From: Chloroflexota bacterium
GTDB lineage: Bacteria > Chloroflexota > Anaerolineae > Anaerolineales > Anaerolineaceae
DNA length: 64,000 nucleotides
Direction of reading: 5' to 3'
Assembly (NCBI GenBank): GCA_029561345.1
Contig: JAKQJC010000049.1
Location: 1 to 64,000, forward strand
The translations under genes and the position numbers were made by a program. The notes beneath the pieces were generated by a model. The model saw nothing but the letters and a program-made list of their open reading frames with translations, ran no database searches and was not told the DNA's origin. Below, one piece after another: positions 54,647-62,367 of this stretch (position 1 is the stretch's first letter; each line of letters opens with the position of its first letter).

Positions 54647-55671
54647 GCTATCCCTTGCTTTCGCTGCTCAACGGCAGCCAGAAAAGAATCGCGCTGGTTG
54701 TTCCAGCTGCTTTCCAGATCCTGCGAATAGCCCATGACGATCCAGGGCGCGCGGCGCTGGAGGTTTTCGAGGGCTGCGTTGATGTCCTTTTCCGGCCCGG
54801 TGAGAATGATCTGGTGGCCGGTGCGGTCCTTGATGACAGCAGCGTAGGTTTTGCCGGTGGGAATGCCGTAGGTGCGGTGCTGGGTGATCTGTTTGAAAGC
54901 CCAGGCCACATCCGCAAGGCGGGCGGCATCCAGGTTAATGCGGCTGGTGAGGACAACAAAATTGCTGGTGAAATGCAGGCCGCGCACCTGGTCGTGGGGT
55001 GAAGCCAGTTCCAGCTCGATTTGAGTGATGACCGATTCAAGCTGGCCCAGTCGCTTGAGGTTGTCGGCGATGGGATGGGTGGACATATCGGTGAAGCGGT
55101 GGAACCAGAGGGCTAATCCGGCCAGGGCAACCAGGCTGACCAGGACGCCGATGCCAATGCCCAGCCAGCCGTGGCCGCGAAAGTCGTCCACACTGTCGAG
55201 CATTACCGGCATGAAAGCGTTTTGAAGATTCTCTTTTTGTTCGGCGGTTTCAGCGTCAGAAAGGATCATATCAATGACTTCGGCGGGGGCCGGAACAAGC
55301 ACGCCGGTAAAGGTGCTTTCGCTTTCGGTTGCATTTGTCTTCACCAGCAAAAGGCGGTCTTTGCCGATCAATACCGCCAGGTAATTGGCGATCACGGTTT
55401 CGTTGTTTGTGTTCTTTTCAGTGCGGTTCAGGGTTACCCCGGTTTCATAGACATCATTGCCAGTGATGGTGATATAAGGACGTTCTACTTGAGCAAGGTC
55501 GGTGATGGCGGCTATTTCAGAATGAGTTGGCTGCGCCGGCCCAAGCACCCAGTTGACCAGGAAGCGGTAATTGAGGGCGGCAGCCGCCCCAACAATCATC
55601 AGCATGCCCAGGCAAATGAGCAGCAAAACGCGATTATTACGCCGGATGGTGGTTTCGATGATGTGGTTCAA
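54643..55671 (-). CDS. membrane protein of unknown function upstream of guaB
   Basis: A 342-residue protein with a membrane helix at about 17-38, an extracytoplasmic domain of roughly 120 residues, a second helix at about 168-190 and a cytosolic C-terminal domain of 150 residues. That domain has a two-fold look ([41 protein letters not shown]). The start is TTG at 55671 with AAAGGG upstream. It is coupled to guaB by a four-base overlap. I do not recognise the family. The topology is receptor-like but no catalytic or signalling motif is visible. Confidence 0.75.
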   Translation of the reverse strand: MNHIIETTIRRNNRVLLLICLGMLMIVGAAAALNYRFLVNWVLGPAQPTHSEIAAITDLAQVERPYITITGNDVYETGVTLNRTEKNTNNETVIANYLAVLIGKDRLLLVKTNATESESTFTGVLVPAPAEVIDMILSDAETAEQKENLQNAFMPVMLDSVDDFRGHGWLGIGIGVLVSLVALAGLALWFHRFTDMSTHPIADNLKRLGQLESVITQIELELASPHDQVRGLHFTSNFVVLTSRINLDAARLADVAWAFKQITQHRTYGIPTGKTYAAVIKDRTGHQIILTGPEKDINAALENLQRRAPWIVMGYSQDLESSWNNQRDSFLAAVEQRKQGIA

Positions 55672-55990
55672 AATATGCCCTTTGACAAGTGATTATTATT
55701 GACTATTTAATCAAGCAGATCATCCGCTCCCTGAGTTTTTGCCCAAACACAGTAAAACGCAGCCAATGGTTTCCGCTGCACCGGCTGAGCAGTAAAAAAT
55801 TCTCCTGTATAATTATTGTACCATAGACTTTTAAAGGGTCTAAATATCATAAAGCCAATTCTGAGGAAATTGGGCGCCCATCAAAAGCTATCAGATCGGC
55901 TTCTGATAGTTTTGGGCACACGCATCTTAATATAATACGTAGAGAAGCCCTGTTCGTTGCGCTTCAAATCCCATAAAAAATGGAGAAACT
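55672..55990. other. divergent intergenic region with hairpin
   Basis: No gene. It holds one copy of the intergenic 12-mer CCGCTCCCTGAG (55724-55735) and a hairpin around 55877-55916 (CTATCAGA / TCTGATAG, extended by AAAA/TTTT and GCCCA/GGGC). A TATAAT box for the DUF4173 gene lies at 55931-55936. Confidence 0.5.
55931..55936 (+). promoter_or_regulatory. -10 box of the DUF4173 gene
   Basis: Perfect TATAAT 55 bases before the ATG. The -35 region falls on the end of the upstream hairpin and is poor. Confidence 0.4.
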
Positions 55991-57655
55991 ATGAACTCAG
56001 GGACCATCAAAAATGCCGGTTGGCTGTGGGGAATTGCACTGGCGGCAGCATGGTGTTTTGACCAGCTTTTTTACGACAAAACGCCTGGCATTTCGTTTTT
56101 TATCATCACCCTCATTTTCACAGGCGGCGGCCTTCTGTTTGCCTGGCGTGAGGGATTCCGTCCGGCCCGCAACAGCCTCTGGCTGCTGCTGCCGGTGGTT
56201 TTTTTCAGCGCCATGACCTTTGTGCGCATGGAACCGCTGACGGTTTTTGTTAATGTGATGCTGACCCTGGGCTGCATGGCCCTGTTTGCCCTCAGCATGC
56301 GCAGCGGCCTTTGGCCGCAGTTCAGCCTCAGTGATGATGCGGCCCGGTTGATCCTGCTGCTGGTGGGCATGGTCTGGCGGCCGGTGGATGCCACTTTTGT
56401 GCAGAAGGAAAAGGCGCCAGCGCCCGAGGCTGGTGCAGAGTCGGCTGCGCTGGTTCCGGCAAAACGCGCCAACCTGCTCTGGCCGGTGCTGCGCGGGGTG
56501 GCGCTGGCTTTGCCCATTCTGCTGGTGCTGGGCGGGCTGCTGGCTTCGGCTGACCCCATCTTCAAAGAGCAGGTGCGCAGCCTGCTGACCTGGTTCGATA
56601 TCAAGCGGCTGGGCGAATATATCTTCAGGGGCGTGTACATCTGTTTTGTGGCCTATGCCCTGGCAGGGGTGTACCTGCACAGCCTGCACACCAGCGCCGA
56701 TACCAAACTGATCGGCCTGGATAAGCCCTGGCTGCCGCCCTTCCTTGGCTGGATTGAAGCGGTGATTGTGCTGGGCGCGGTGGACCTGCTGTTTGCTCTC
56801 TTTGTGGGGGTGCAGGTGCGCTATTTCTTCGGCGGGCAGACCAACATTCACATTGAAGGCTACACTTACGCCACTTATGCCCGGCAGGGCTTTGGCGAGC
56901 TGATCATTGTGGCTTTCCTCAGCCTGATGCTGCTGTTCAGCCTGAACACCATCACGCGCCGCGAAAGCGCCGCCTCACGGCGCACTTTTTCTGGCCTGAG
57001 CCTGGGCCTGGTGGCGCTGGTGGGCGTCATTCTGGTTTCAGCTTTCATGCGCCTGAACCTGTATGAGACCGTTTACGGCTTCACCCGCATGCGCACCTAC
57101 CCGCACATTTTTATGATTTGGGTGGGGGTGCTGCTGGTGGTGGTCGCCGGGCTTGAAGTGACCCGCCGCCAGCGCGCCTTTGGCCTGGCCCTGCTGCTGG
57201 TTTGCCTGGGCTTTGGCCTGACCCTCAACCTGGTCAGCGTGGATAACCTGATTGTGCAGCAGAACATCAACCGCACCCTGGCTGGCAACGCCGAAGGACT
57301 CAGCGTACAGCAGGATGGGTCCGGCTCGCGGAACGGCGACGGGCTGGACGAGAATTACCTGATGGAGCTTTCGGATGACGCCATCCCGCTGATGGTGAAC
57401 TTTTACGAAGGCGGCAACCTGCCTGCCGCTGCTCAAGACAAGCTGGGCCTGGCCCTGGCCTGCATGAAGCTGAACCGGACCGCCTCTGACCAGATGCCCT
57501 GGCCGTCGTTCCACCTGGCGCGCCTGCAGGCCGATTCTGCCCTGGCGCGGATTGCCGCCGGGCTGGATGAAGCCTATCCGCCGGCGAAGGCAGATGCGCT
57601 GTCGGTCAAACACAACGGCAAGCTCATCCATTGTTATTATTCATACGATGATTGA
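55991..57655 (+). CDS. DUF4173 family membrane protein
   Basis: A 554-residue polytopic protein with about ten to eleven helices. It carries DUF4173 signatures: YTYATYARQGFGELIIVAFLSL, LNTITRRESAASRR, and MRLNLYETVYGFTRMRTYPHIFMIW near residues 355-380. The last 130 residues after the membrane part form a soluble, helix-rich tail (ELSDDAIPLMVNFYEGG). DUF4173 proteins have no established activity. It is monocistronic with a strong terminator. Confidence 0.88.
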   Translation: MNSGTIKNAGWLWGIALAAAWCFDQLFYDKTPGISFFIITLIFTGGGLLFAWREGFRPARNSLWLLLPVVFFSAMTFVRMEPLTVFVNVMLTLGCMALFALSMRSGLWPQFSLSDDAARLILLLVGMVWRPVDATFVQKEKAPAPEAGAESAALVPAKRANLLWPVLRGVALALPILLVLGGLLASADPIFKEQVRSLLTWFDIKRLGEYIFRGVYICFVAYALAGVYLHSLHTSADTKLIGLDKPWLPPFLGWIEAVIVLGAVDLLFALFVGVQVRYFFGGQTNIHIEGYTYATYARQGFGELIIVAFLSLMLLFSLNTITRRESAASRRTFSGLSLGLVALVGVILVSAFMRLNLYETVYGFTRMRTYPHIFMIWVGVLLVVVAGLEVTRRQRAFGLALLLVCLGFGLTLNLVSVDNLIVQQNINRTLAGNAEGLSVQQDGSGSRNGDGLDENYLMELSDDAIPLMVNFYEGGNLPAAAQDKLGLALACMKLNRTASDQMPWPSFHLARLQADSALARIAAGLDEAYPPAKADALSVKHNGKLIHCYYSYDD

Positions 57656-57682
57656 GCTGACAGGGCTCTTTTGAACTCTCCG

Positions 57683-57716
57683 CGCCTTCCAGAAGCTTAT
57701 TCTGGAAGGCGTTTTT
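57683..57716 (+). terminator. intrinsic terminator of the DUF4173 gene
   Basis: A perfect 12-bp stem (CGCCTTCCAGAA / TTCTGGAAGGCG), GCTTA loop, then TTTTT. It starts 27 bases after the stop codon. Confidence 0.92.
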
Positions 57717-57882
57717 GATCACTTGAGTTACAATAAAAAGGAACCGTGCGCTCATTCCTGCTTTGAAAGGGCGCGGAGAACCGCCTGCTGCGCCCCTCAG
57801 TATGTGAGGGCTGGCGCTCAGGGAGCGGTATGGTGGTATTTGCCTGACCGGCGATAAATTGGGCTGCCAGAGGAGTGCGAAC

Positions 57883-59055
57883 ATGCGCCAACTGAGGATG
57901 AATGGGAAGGATGTTTCAGACGAACTGCTGGCTTTTGCCCGGGAGCTGGTGCGCACCCGCAGTTACTCAGGGGAAGAGGAAGCCGCGGCGCGCCTGATTG
58001 CCGCGCGCATGGAAACTTTGGGTTACGACGAGGTGAGAATCGACCGCTTCGGCAGCGTGGTGGGGCGCATGGGCAGCGGCGCAAAGGTGATCCTTTTCGA
58101 TTCTCACATCGACACGGTGAAGGTGTTTGACGAAGCTCAATGGACCGTGCCGCCGTTCAGTGGCGCGGTGGTGGATGGATACCTGTGGGGGCGCGGCTCG
58201 GTGGATATGAAAGCGGGTGCCGCCGCCGCCATCTATGCCGCGGCCATCGCCAAAAGCCGCGGACTGCTGGAAGGCAAGACCGTTTACGTCACCTGCACCG
58301 TCTTTGAAGAAGATTGCGACGGGGAAAGCCTGGGCCGCCTGTTGCATGATGCGGGCATCTGCCCGCATCATGCCGTCATCTGCGAGCCTTCCAACAACGT
58401 CATCACCACCGGCCACAAGGGCAAGGCTCAGATGACCATTCACACCAGGGGCGTTTCGGCCCACGGCGCGGCCCCCGAAAAAGGAGTGAACGCTGTTTAT
58501 GAAATGGCTGAAATCATCCAGCGCGTGGAGCAGGCCAGCCTGGCGCTGCTGAACACCCCCGGCCGGCGCGGCAGCCTGGTGCTTTCGCAAATTTCCAGCA
58601 CCAGCGTGTCATTGAACGCCGTGCCTTCGGCCTGCGAAATCTACCTGGACCGGCGCCTGGCCCCGGGTGAAACCGAGGAAACCGTCGCGCAAGAGATGGC
58701 GCGCATCACTGCCGGCAAGAACGCTGCCTGGGATATTGACACCATCCGCCGCACCACCTGGACCGGCGAAACCCTGGTTTACCGCCCCCTGCACCCGGCC
58801 TGGGAGATCAGCCTGGAGCACGACCTGGCGCGGGCTTTCTGCGCCGCTTATGAAGATGCGCTTGGGCGTGTTCCAGAAGCGTTTGATTACTGGGATTTCA
58901 GCACCAACGCCGTGGCCGTGATCCGCATGGGCGTTCCTGCCATCGGTTTTGGCCCCGGCGAATACAAACTGGCCCACATGCGCGATGAGCGCTGCGCGGT
59001 GGCGCAGATTCTGGACGCCTGCGCGGTTTATGCCGGGGTGATCGGGCGCATCTGA
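57883..59055 (+). CDS. M20 family peptidase/amidohydrolase, YgeY-like
   Basis: A 390-residue di-zinc M20 hydrolase. The metal ligands are in DSHIDTV (about residue 80), WGRGSVDMKAG, FEEDCDGE (catalytic and ligand Glu pair) and CEPS. The dimerisation domain starts at RGVSAHGAAPEKG. Overall it resembles the YgeY group, which lies near selenium-dependent purine and amino-acid catabolism genes in other bacteria; none are next to it here. ATG at 57883 has AGGAG seven bases upstream. The substrate is uncertain. Confidence 0.88.
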   Translation: MRQLRMNGKDVSDELLAFARELVRTRSYSGEEEAAARLIAARMETLGYDEVRIDRFGSVVGRMGSGAKVILFDSHIDTVKVFDEAQWTVPPFSGAVVDGYLWGRGSVDMKAGAAAAIYAAAIAKSRGLLEGKTVYVTCTVFEEDCDGESLGRLLHDAGICPHHAVICEPSNNVITTGHKGKAQMTIHTRGVSAHGAAPEKGVNAVYEMAEIIQRVEQASLALLNTPGRRGSLVLSQISSTSVSLNAVPSACEIYLDRRLAPGETEETVAQEMARITAGKNAAWDIDTIRRTTWTGETLVYRPLHPAWEISLEHDLARAFCAAYEDALGRVPEAFDYWDFSTNAVAVIRMGVPAIGFGPGEYKLAHMRDERCAVAQILDACAVYAGVIGRI

Positions 59056-59067
59056 TGTCCACATATG

Positions 59068-59111
59068 AAAAGCAGGCGGGCCTGGCAGATTTGCCAGGCC
59101 TGCCTGCTTTT
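59068..59111. terminator. strong bidirectional terminator between M20 and kinase genes
   Basis: A 20-bp stem with one G-T wobble and a GATT loop, with AAAA at one foot and TTTT at the other. It can stop the plus-strand M20 transcript and the minus-strand kinase transcript. Confidence 0.92.
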
Positions 59112-59133
59112 CTTCATCATGCCAGAGCCGGCC

Positions 59134-61392
59134 TTAATACTTAACCCCGGTCTTCAACTCGCCTGAGGCCAGCATGGCAGCCAATTTGACCATCATATCC
59201 TTCACATTTTGCGGCACGCTGGCTTCCATATCGTGGTAGGGAGCGATGCCGGCCGTGCCGCCGAAGTAGCCGCCTGGCGGAAACTTGCCCGCCATGTCCA
59301 TCTTGATTAACTGGAAGGTTCCATTGCCCAGCAGCTTCATGGCGCTGGTCAGCAGCATTTTCCGCGCTTCGGGCAGGGTGTAATACTGGTCCACATCCAC
59401 GCCAATGACCATCACGCCTTTTTCGGCCGCGCCCAGCACGGCGCCGTTGCCGGTCATTCCGCCTGCGCCAAAGATCACATCGCAGCCCTTGCCAATCAGG
59501 TCAATGGCGGCTGCTCTGCCCCATTCGGGATCCACAAAGGACTTGTCCAGTTCCCCACCATAATAAACCAGGAGCACCTGAATTTTAGGGTTGATGTATT
59601 TTGCCCCGGCCATATAGCCTTCACCAAAACGCTTCACCGGCGGGACGCTCTCGGGCCCCAGCACTGAGCCGATCATGCCGGTTTTGCTCATCTGGGCAGC
59701 CAGCGCCCCTACCAGGAAACCGGCCTGATCTTCAGGGAAAACCAGGCTCACCAGGTTGGGCAGTTTTTCTCTTACCTCCTGATCCACGCCGACAAAGTGA
59801 ATATCGGTATACTTCTTTGCCGCTGCCGAGGTGGCATCGATCATGGTGTAGCCCATCGTCACAATCATGTCGTATTTGAGCGCCGCGAGAGCATCAATAT
59901 TTTTGCCAAAATCAGCGGCATCCTTGCTTTCAATGAAACGGATCACCGCGCCGAGGTCTTTTTCAGCGCGCAGCAGGCCGTTCCAGGTATCCTGATTGAA
60001 GCTTGAATCTTTAATCCCGCCCACACTGGTCACCAGACCCACGCAGTACACCTCCGGCTTGTAGCAATCGGCTTCGTTGCTGACCGGCTTTGTGGGTTTG
60101 ACAGGCAGAGGGGTGTTCTTATCCGGGTTGATATGGGTGGGGGTGGGCAGGCGCGGCGCTGGCGTGGGCTGAAGCGGCGCCGGGGTGGGCTGGTCAATGG
60201 GGGGTAAAGGCGCGGCAGTCGGCACCGGTTCGGCAGCCTGGTAAAACAGGGCTGCCAGCGGTCCCTGGCCAACGGCCCCCAGGCCCACCAGCGCAGCCAG
60301 CACACAGAGGATGATAACGATGATGGCGCCGCCAGCCCACAGCCAGACCGGCAGGCCTTTGCCCGCCGGTTTTGCCGGGGAAGGCGGCGGAGGCGGCGGC
60401 GGGGGTAGCGGCATGGGCCGGTCAGGGGTGGAGGCCACTGTCTGGAAAGGATCTGCCTGGGGCGGCGGTGCAGGCCGGTTGGGAGCGGAAACCACCGTCT
60501 GGAAAGGATCTGCCTGGGGCTGTGGAAAAGAGGGTTTAATGGGTGCCTGAAGGGTGGCCGCGCTTTGCTGCAGGGCGGTGAGGGCGGCGATAAAACTGTT
60601 CATATCCGGGTAGCGCTCGGCTGGATCTTTGGCCAGCACCTTGAAGAGCACCCGCTCCAGGTCATCCGGCACTTCCGGTGAAAACATGGAAGGCCGCGGC
60701 AGGGGATCCTTGATCTGCTTGATCATCACCGCCATGGGGGTATCGGCCTTGAAGGGTGTGCGCCCGGTCACCAGTTCGTAAAGCACCACACCCAGGGCGT
60801 AGATATCCACTTCCGGGCCGGCTTTTCCTTCCCATTGCTCCGGCGCCATGTATTCGGGGGTGCCGATGCCCACGCCGGTGCCGGTGAGGGTGTGCGCGTC
60901 GCCGGAATCGAGCAGGTGGGCAATGCCAAAATCAGAAAGCATGGGCGTGCCGCGCTGGGTCATCAGGATGTTGGCGGGTTTGATGTCGCGGTGGACAATG
61001 CCCTGTTCATGGGCATAGGCCAGGGCATCGGCAATGGGCAGCACCAGGCTGAGGGCAGTTGCCGTATTCATCGGCGTGCCCACCTGGGCTTTCAGGGTTC
61101 CGCCCGGCATGTAATCCATCACCAGGTAGGGGGCATTTTCAAACTCGCCGTAATCGAACACCGAGATGATGTTGGGGTGCTTGAGGCGCGCCAGCGCCTT
61201 GGCTTCGCGTTCAAAGCGTTTGAGCATATTCTCCAGCATTGCCGGAGGAATCTGATCCATGCGGATGAATTTGATGGCCACCTCGCGCTCCAGACGCGTA
61301 TCATAGGCCCTGTAAACCACAGCCATGCCGCCTTCGCCCAGCCGCTGCACAATATGGTACCGTCCAATTTCCCGTCCGGTTAAATCTGACAT
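59134..61392 (-). CDS. Ser/Thr protein kinase fused to BMP-type extracellular binding domain
   Basis: A 752-residue type I membrane kinase. Residues 12-275 form a PknB-like kinase: glycine loop LGEGGMAVVY, Lys41 (AIKF), catalytic Asp136 in HRDIKPANI, DFGIAH and APEQ, so it should be active. A proline-rich linker with two repeats of QADPFQTVxSxP(N/D)RP follows, then one membrane helix near 345-372 and a second Pro/Thr-rich stalk. The outside C-terminal domain (about 455-752) belongs to the BMP/PnrA family of nucleoside-binding lipoproteins (GLVTSVGGIKDSSFNQDTWNGL, MTGNGAVLGAAEKGVMVIGVD). ATG at 61392 with AAGGA is preferred over 61401. The fold suggests nucleoside or similar ligand sensing. 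Confidence 0.93.
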   Translation of the reverse strand: MSDLTGREIGRYHIVQRLGEGGMAVVYRAYDTRLEREVAIKFIRMDQIPPAMLENMLKRFEREAKALARLKHPNIISVFDYGEFENAPYLVMDYMPGGTLKAQVGTPMNTATALSLVLPIADALAYAHEQGIVHRDIKPANILMTQRGTPMLSDFGIAHLLDSGDAHTLTGTGVGIGTPEYMAPEQWEGKAGPEVDIYALGVVLYELVTGRTPFKADTPMAVMIKQIKDPLPRPSMFSPEVPDDLERVLFKVLAKDPAERYPDMNSFIAALTALQQSAATLQAPIKPSFPQPQADPFQTVVSAPNRPAPPPQADPFQTVASTPDRPMPLPPPPPPPPSPAKPAGKGLPVWLWAGGAIIVIILCVLAALVGLGAVGQGPLAALFYQAAEPVPTAAPLPPIDQPTPAPLQPTPAPRLPTPTHINPDKNTPLPVKPTKPVSNEADCYKPEVYCVGLVTSVGGIKDSSFNQDTWNGLLRAEKDLGAVIRFIESKDAADFGKNIDALAALKYDMIVTMGYTMIDATSAAAKKYTDIHFVGVDQEVREKLPNLVSLVFPEDQAGFLVGALAAQMSKTGMIGSVLGPESVPPVKRFGEGYMAGAKYINPKIQVLLVYYGGELDKSFVDPEWGRAAAIDLIGKGCDVIFGAGGMTGNGAVLGAAEKGVMVIGVDVDQYYTLPEARKMLLTSAMKLLGNGTFQLIKMDMAGKFPPGGYFGGTAGIAPYHDMEASVPQNVKDMMVKLAAMLASGELKTGVKY

Positions 61393-61436
61393 GGGCGCCA
61401 TCCTTTGAAAAATGATGAAAATGGTGATTCAAGACC

Positions 61437-61442
61437 ATTATA
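61437..61442 (-). promoter_or_regulatory. -10 box of the kinase-BMP gene
   Basis: TATAAT on the minus strand, 44 bases before the ATG at 61392. The -35 is weak. Confidence 0.4.
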
Positions 61443-61541
61443 CACATTTTCCCGCGGAAGGAGCAGGCCAGATGAAGGTTTCTTTACCCCGCCTGTTGTC
61501 CATGTCCCTTATGAATTTTGTCACTTTTGGCTTTTCCCCTC

Positions 61542-61570
61542 TTGACAAACGCGCTTAACCTGCCTACAAT
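61542..61570 (+). promoter_or_regulatory. sigma70-type promoter of the GntR-PLP operon
   Basis: TTGACA (61542-61547)-N17-TACAAT (61565-61570). Transcription should begin near 61577, inside the tandem heptad repeat. Confidence 0.85.
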
Positions 61571-61574
61571 AAGG

Positions 61575-61602
61575 TATATCGTATATGATATATGATATAT
61601 CA
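61575..61602 (+). promoter_or_regulatory. four tandem 7-base repeats, probable GntR operator
   Basis: TATATCG, TATATGA, TATATGA and TATATCA stand head to tail between the start of transcription and the ribosome-binding site. The alternating GATATATC/GATATATG content also gives local two-fold symmetry, as FadR-type GntR dimers prefer. The regulator gene follows 15 bases later, so autoregulation is likely. Confidence 0.65.
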
Positions 61603-61617
61603 AGAAAGGAACGACGC

Positions 61618-62340
61618 ATGGCGGATATTCTGGCTCCAGTTGCTTCTCCCACCTCCCTGGAAAAAATGGCCTATGAAGCCATCAAGGAGGCCATCCTATC
61701 CTTCCGCCTGAAGCCTGGCGAAACGCTGGTCGAAGCCGACCTGGCCCGCCAGCTCAGCATCAGCAAAACCCCCGTGCGCGACGCCCTCTCGCGCCTTGAA
61801 AAAGAAGGCTTCATCACCAAAATTCCCTACAAGGGCTATTATGTCTCCGAGGTTTCCCGCGAGACGATCATTGAAATTTTTGAAATTCGCGCCGTGCTCG
61901 AAGGCCTGGCCTGCCGCCTGGCTGCCCCTCTGCTCACCGCGGAGGACCTCGCCGCCCTGAACGCCCTGCTTGAACAGCATGCCACCGCAGCGGCTGCCGG
62001 CAACATTGCCCTGGCCTCACAGCTCAACCGCCGCTTTCACGATACCATCATTCAAAAGTCGGCTAATCGCTGGCTGGCCGACACCCTGGCGCACCTCGAT
62101 GAACACCTGCGCCGCTACCGCACCCTTTCCAATTTCCAGAGCGGCCGGCTTGAAAAATCGGTTGACGAGCACCGCGCCATCCTCAATGCCCTGGCCAGCA
62201 AGGCGCTGGTGGAGGCCGAAGCTGCCGCCCGCCAGCACCTGCACAGCGTCTCGGCCGACCTTGCAGCCCAGGATTTCAAAGAGCTGGTGCAGCTGGCCAG
62301 CAGCCAGGCCGTCATTCCCAACCGCAGCTATCCCGAATAA
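61618..62340 (+). CDS. GntR family (FadR subfamily) transcriptional regulator
   Basis: A 240-residue regulator. The winged helix (YEAIKEAILSFRLKPGETLVEADLARQLSISKTPVRDALSRLEKEGFI region, residues about 15-75) is standard for GntR. The FCD effector domain (about 85-230) has the helical pattern and the His/Asp metal-ligand positions (RRFHDTII and DEHRAIL). FCD members usually sense carboxylic acids or amino-acid derivatives. ATG at 61618 has AAGGA upstream. It is co-directional with the PLP enzyme gene 27 bases downstream and probably controls it. Confidence 0.9.
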   Translation: MADILAPVASPTSLEKMAYEAIKEAILSFRLKPGETLVEADLARQLSISKTPVRDALSRLEKEGFITKIPYKGYYVSEVSRETIIEIFEIRAVLEGLACRLAAPLLTAEDLAALNALLEQHATAAAAGNIALASQLNRRFHDTIIQKSANRWLADTLAHLDEHLRRYRTLSNFQSGRLEKSVDEHRAILNALASKALVEAEAAARQHLHSVSADLAAQDFKELVQLASSQAVIPNRSYPE

Positions 62341-62367
62341 TTTATTTCGTTAAGGAGAATATTCAAA

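Noticed and set aside
61575-61602. Tandem heptads considered as a microsatellite or CRISPR-like array
   Set aside because: Units are contiguous with no spacers and sit exactly at a promoter; an operator explains them better.
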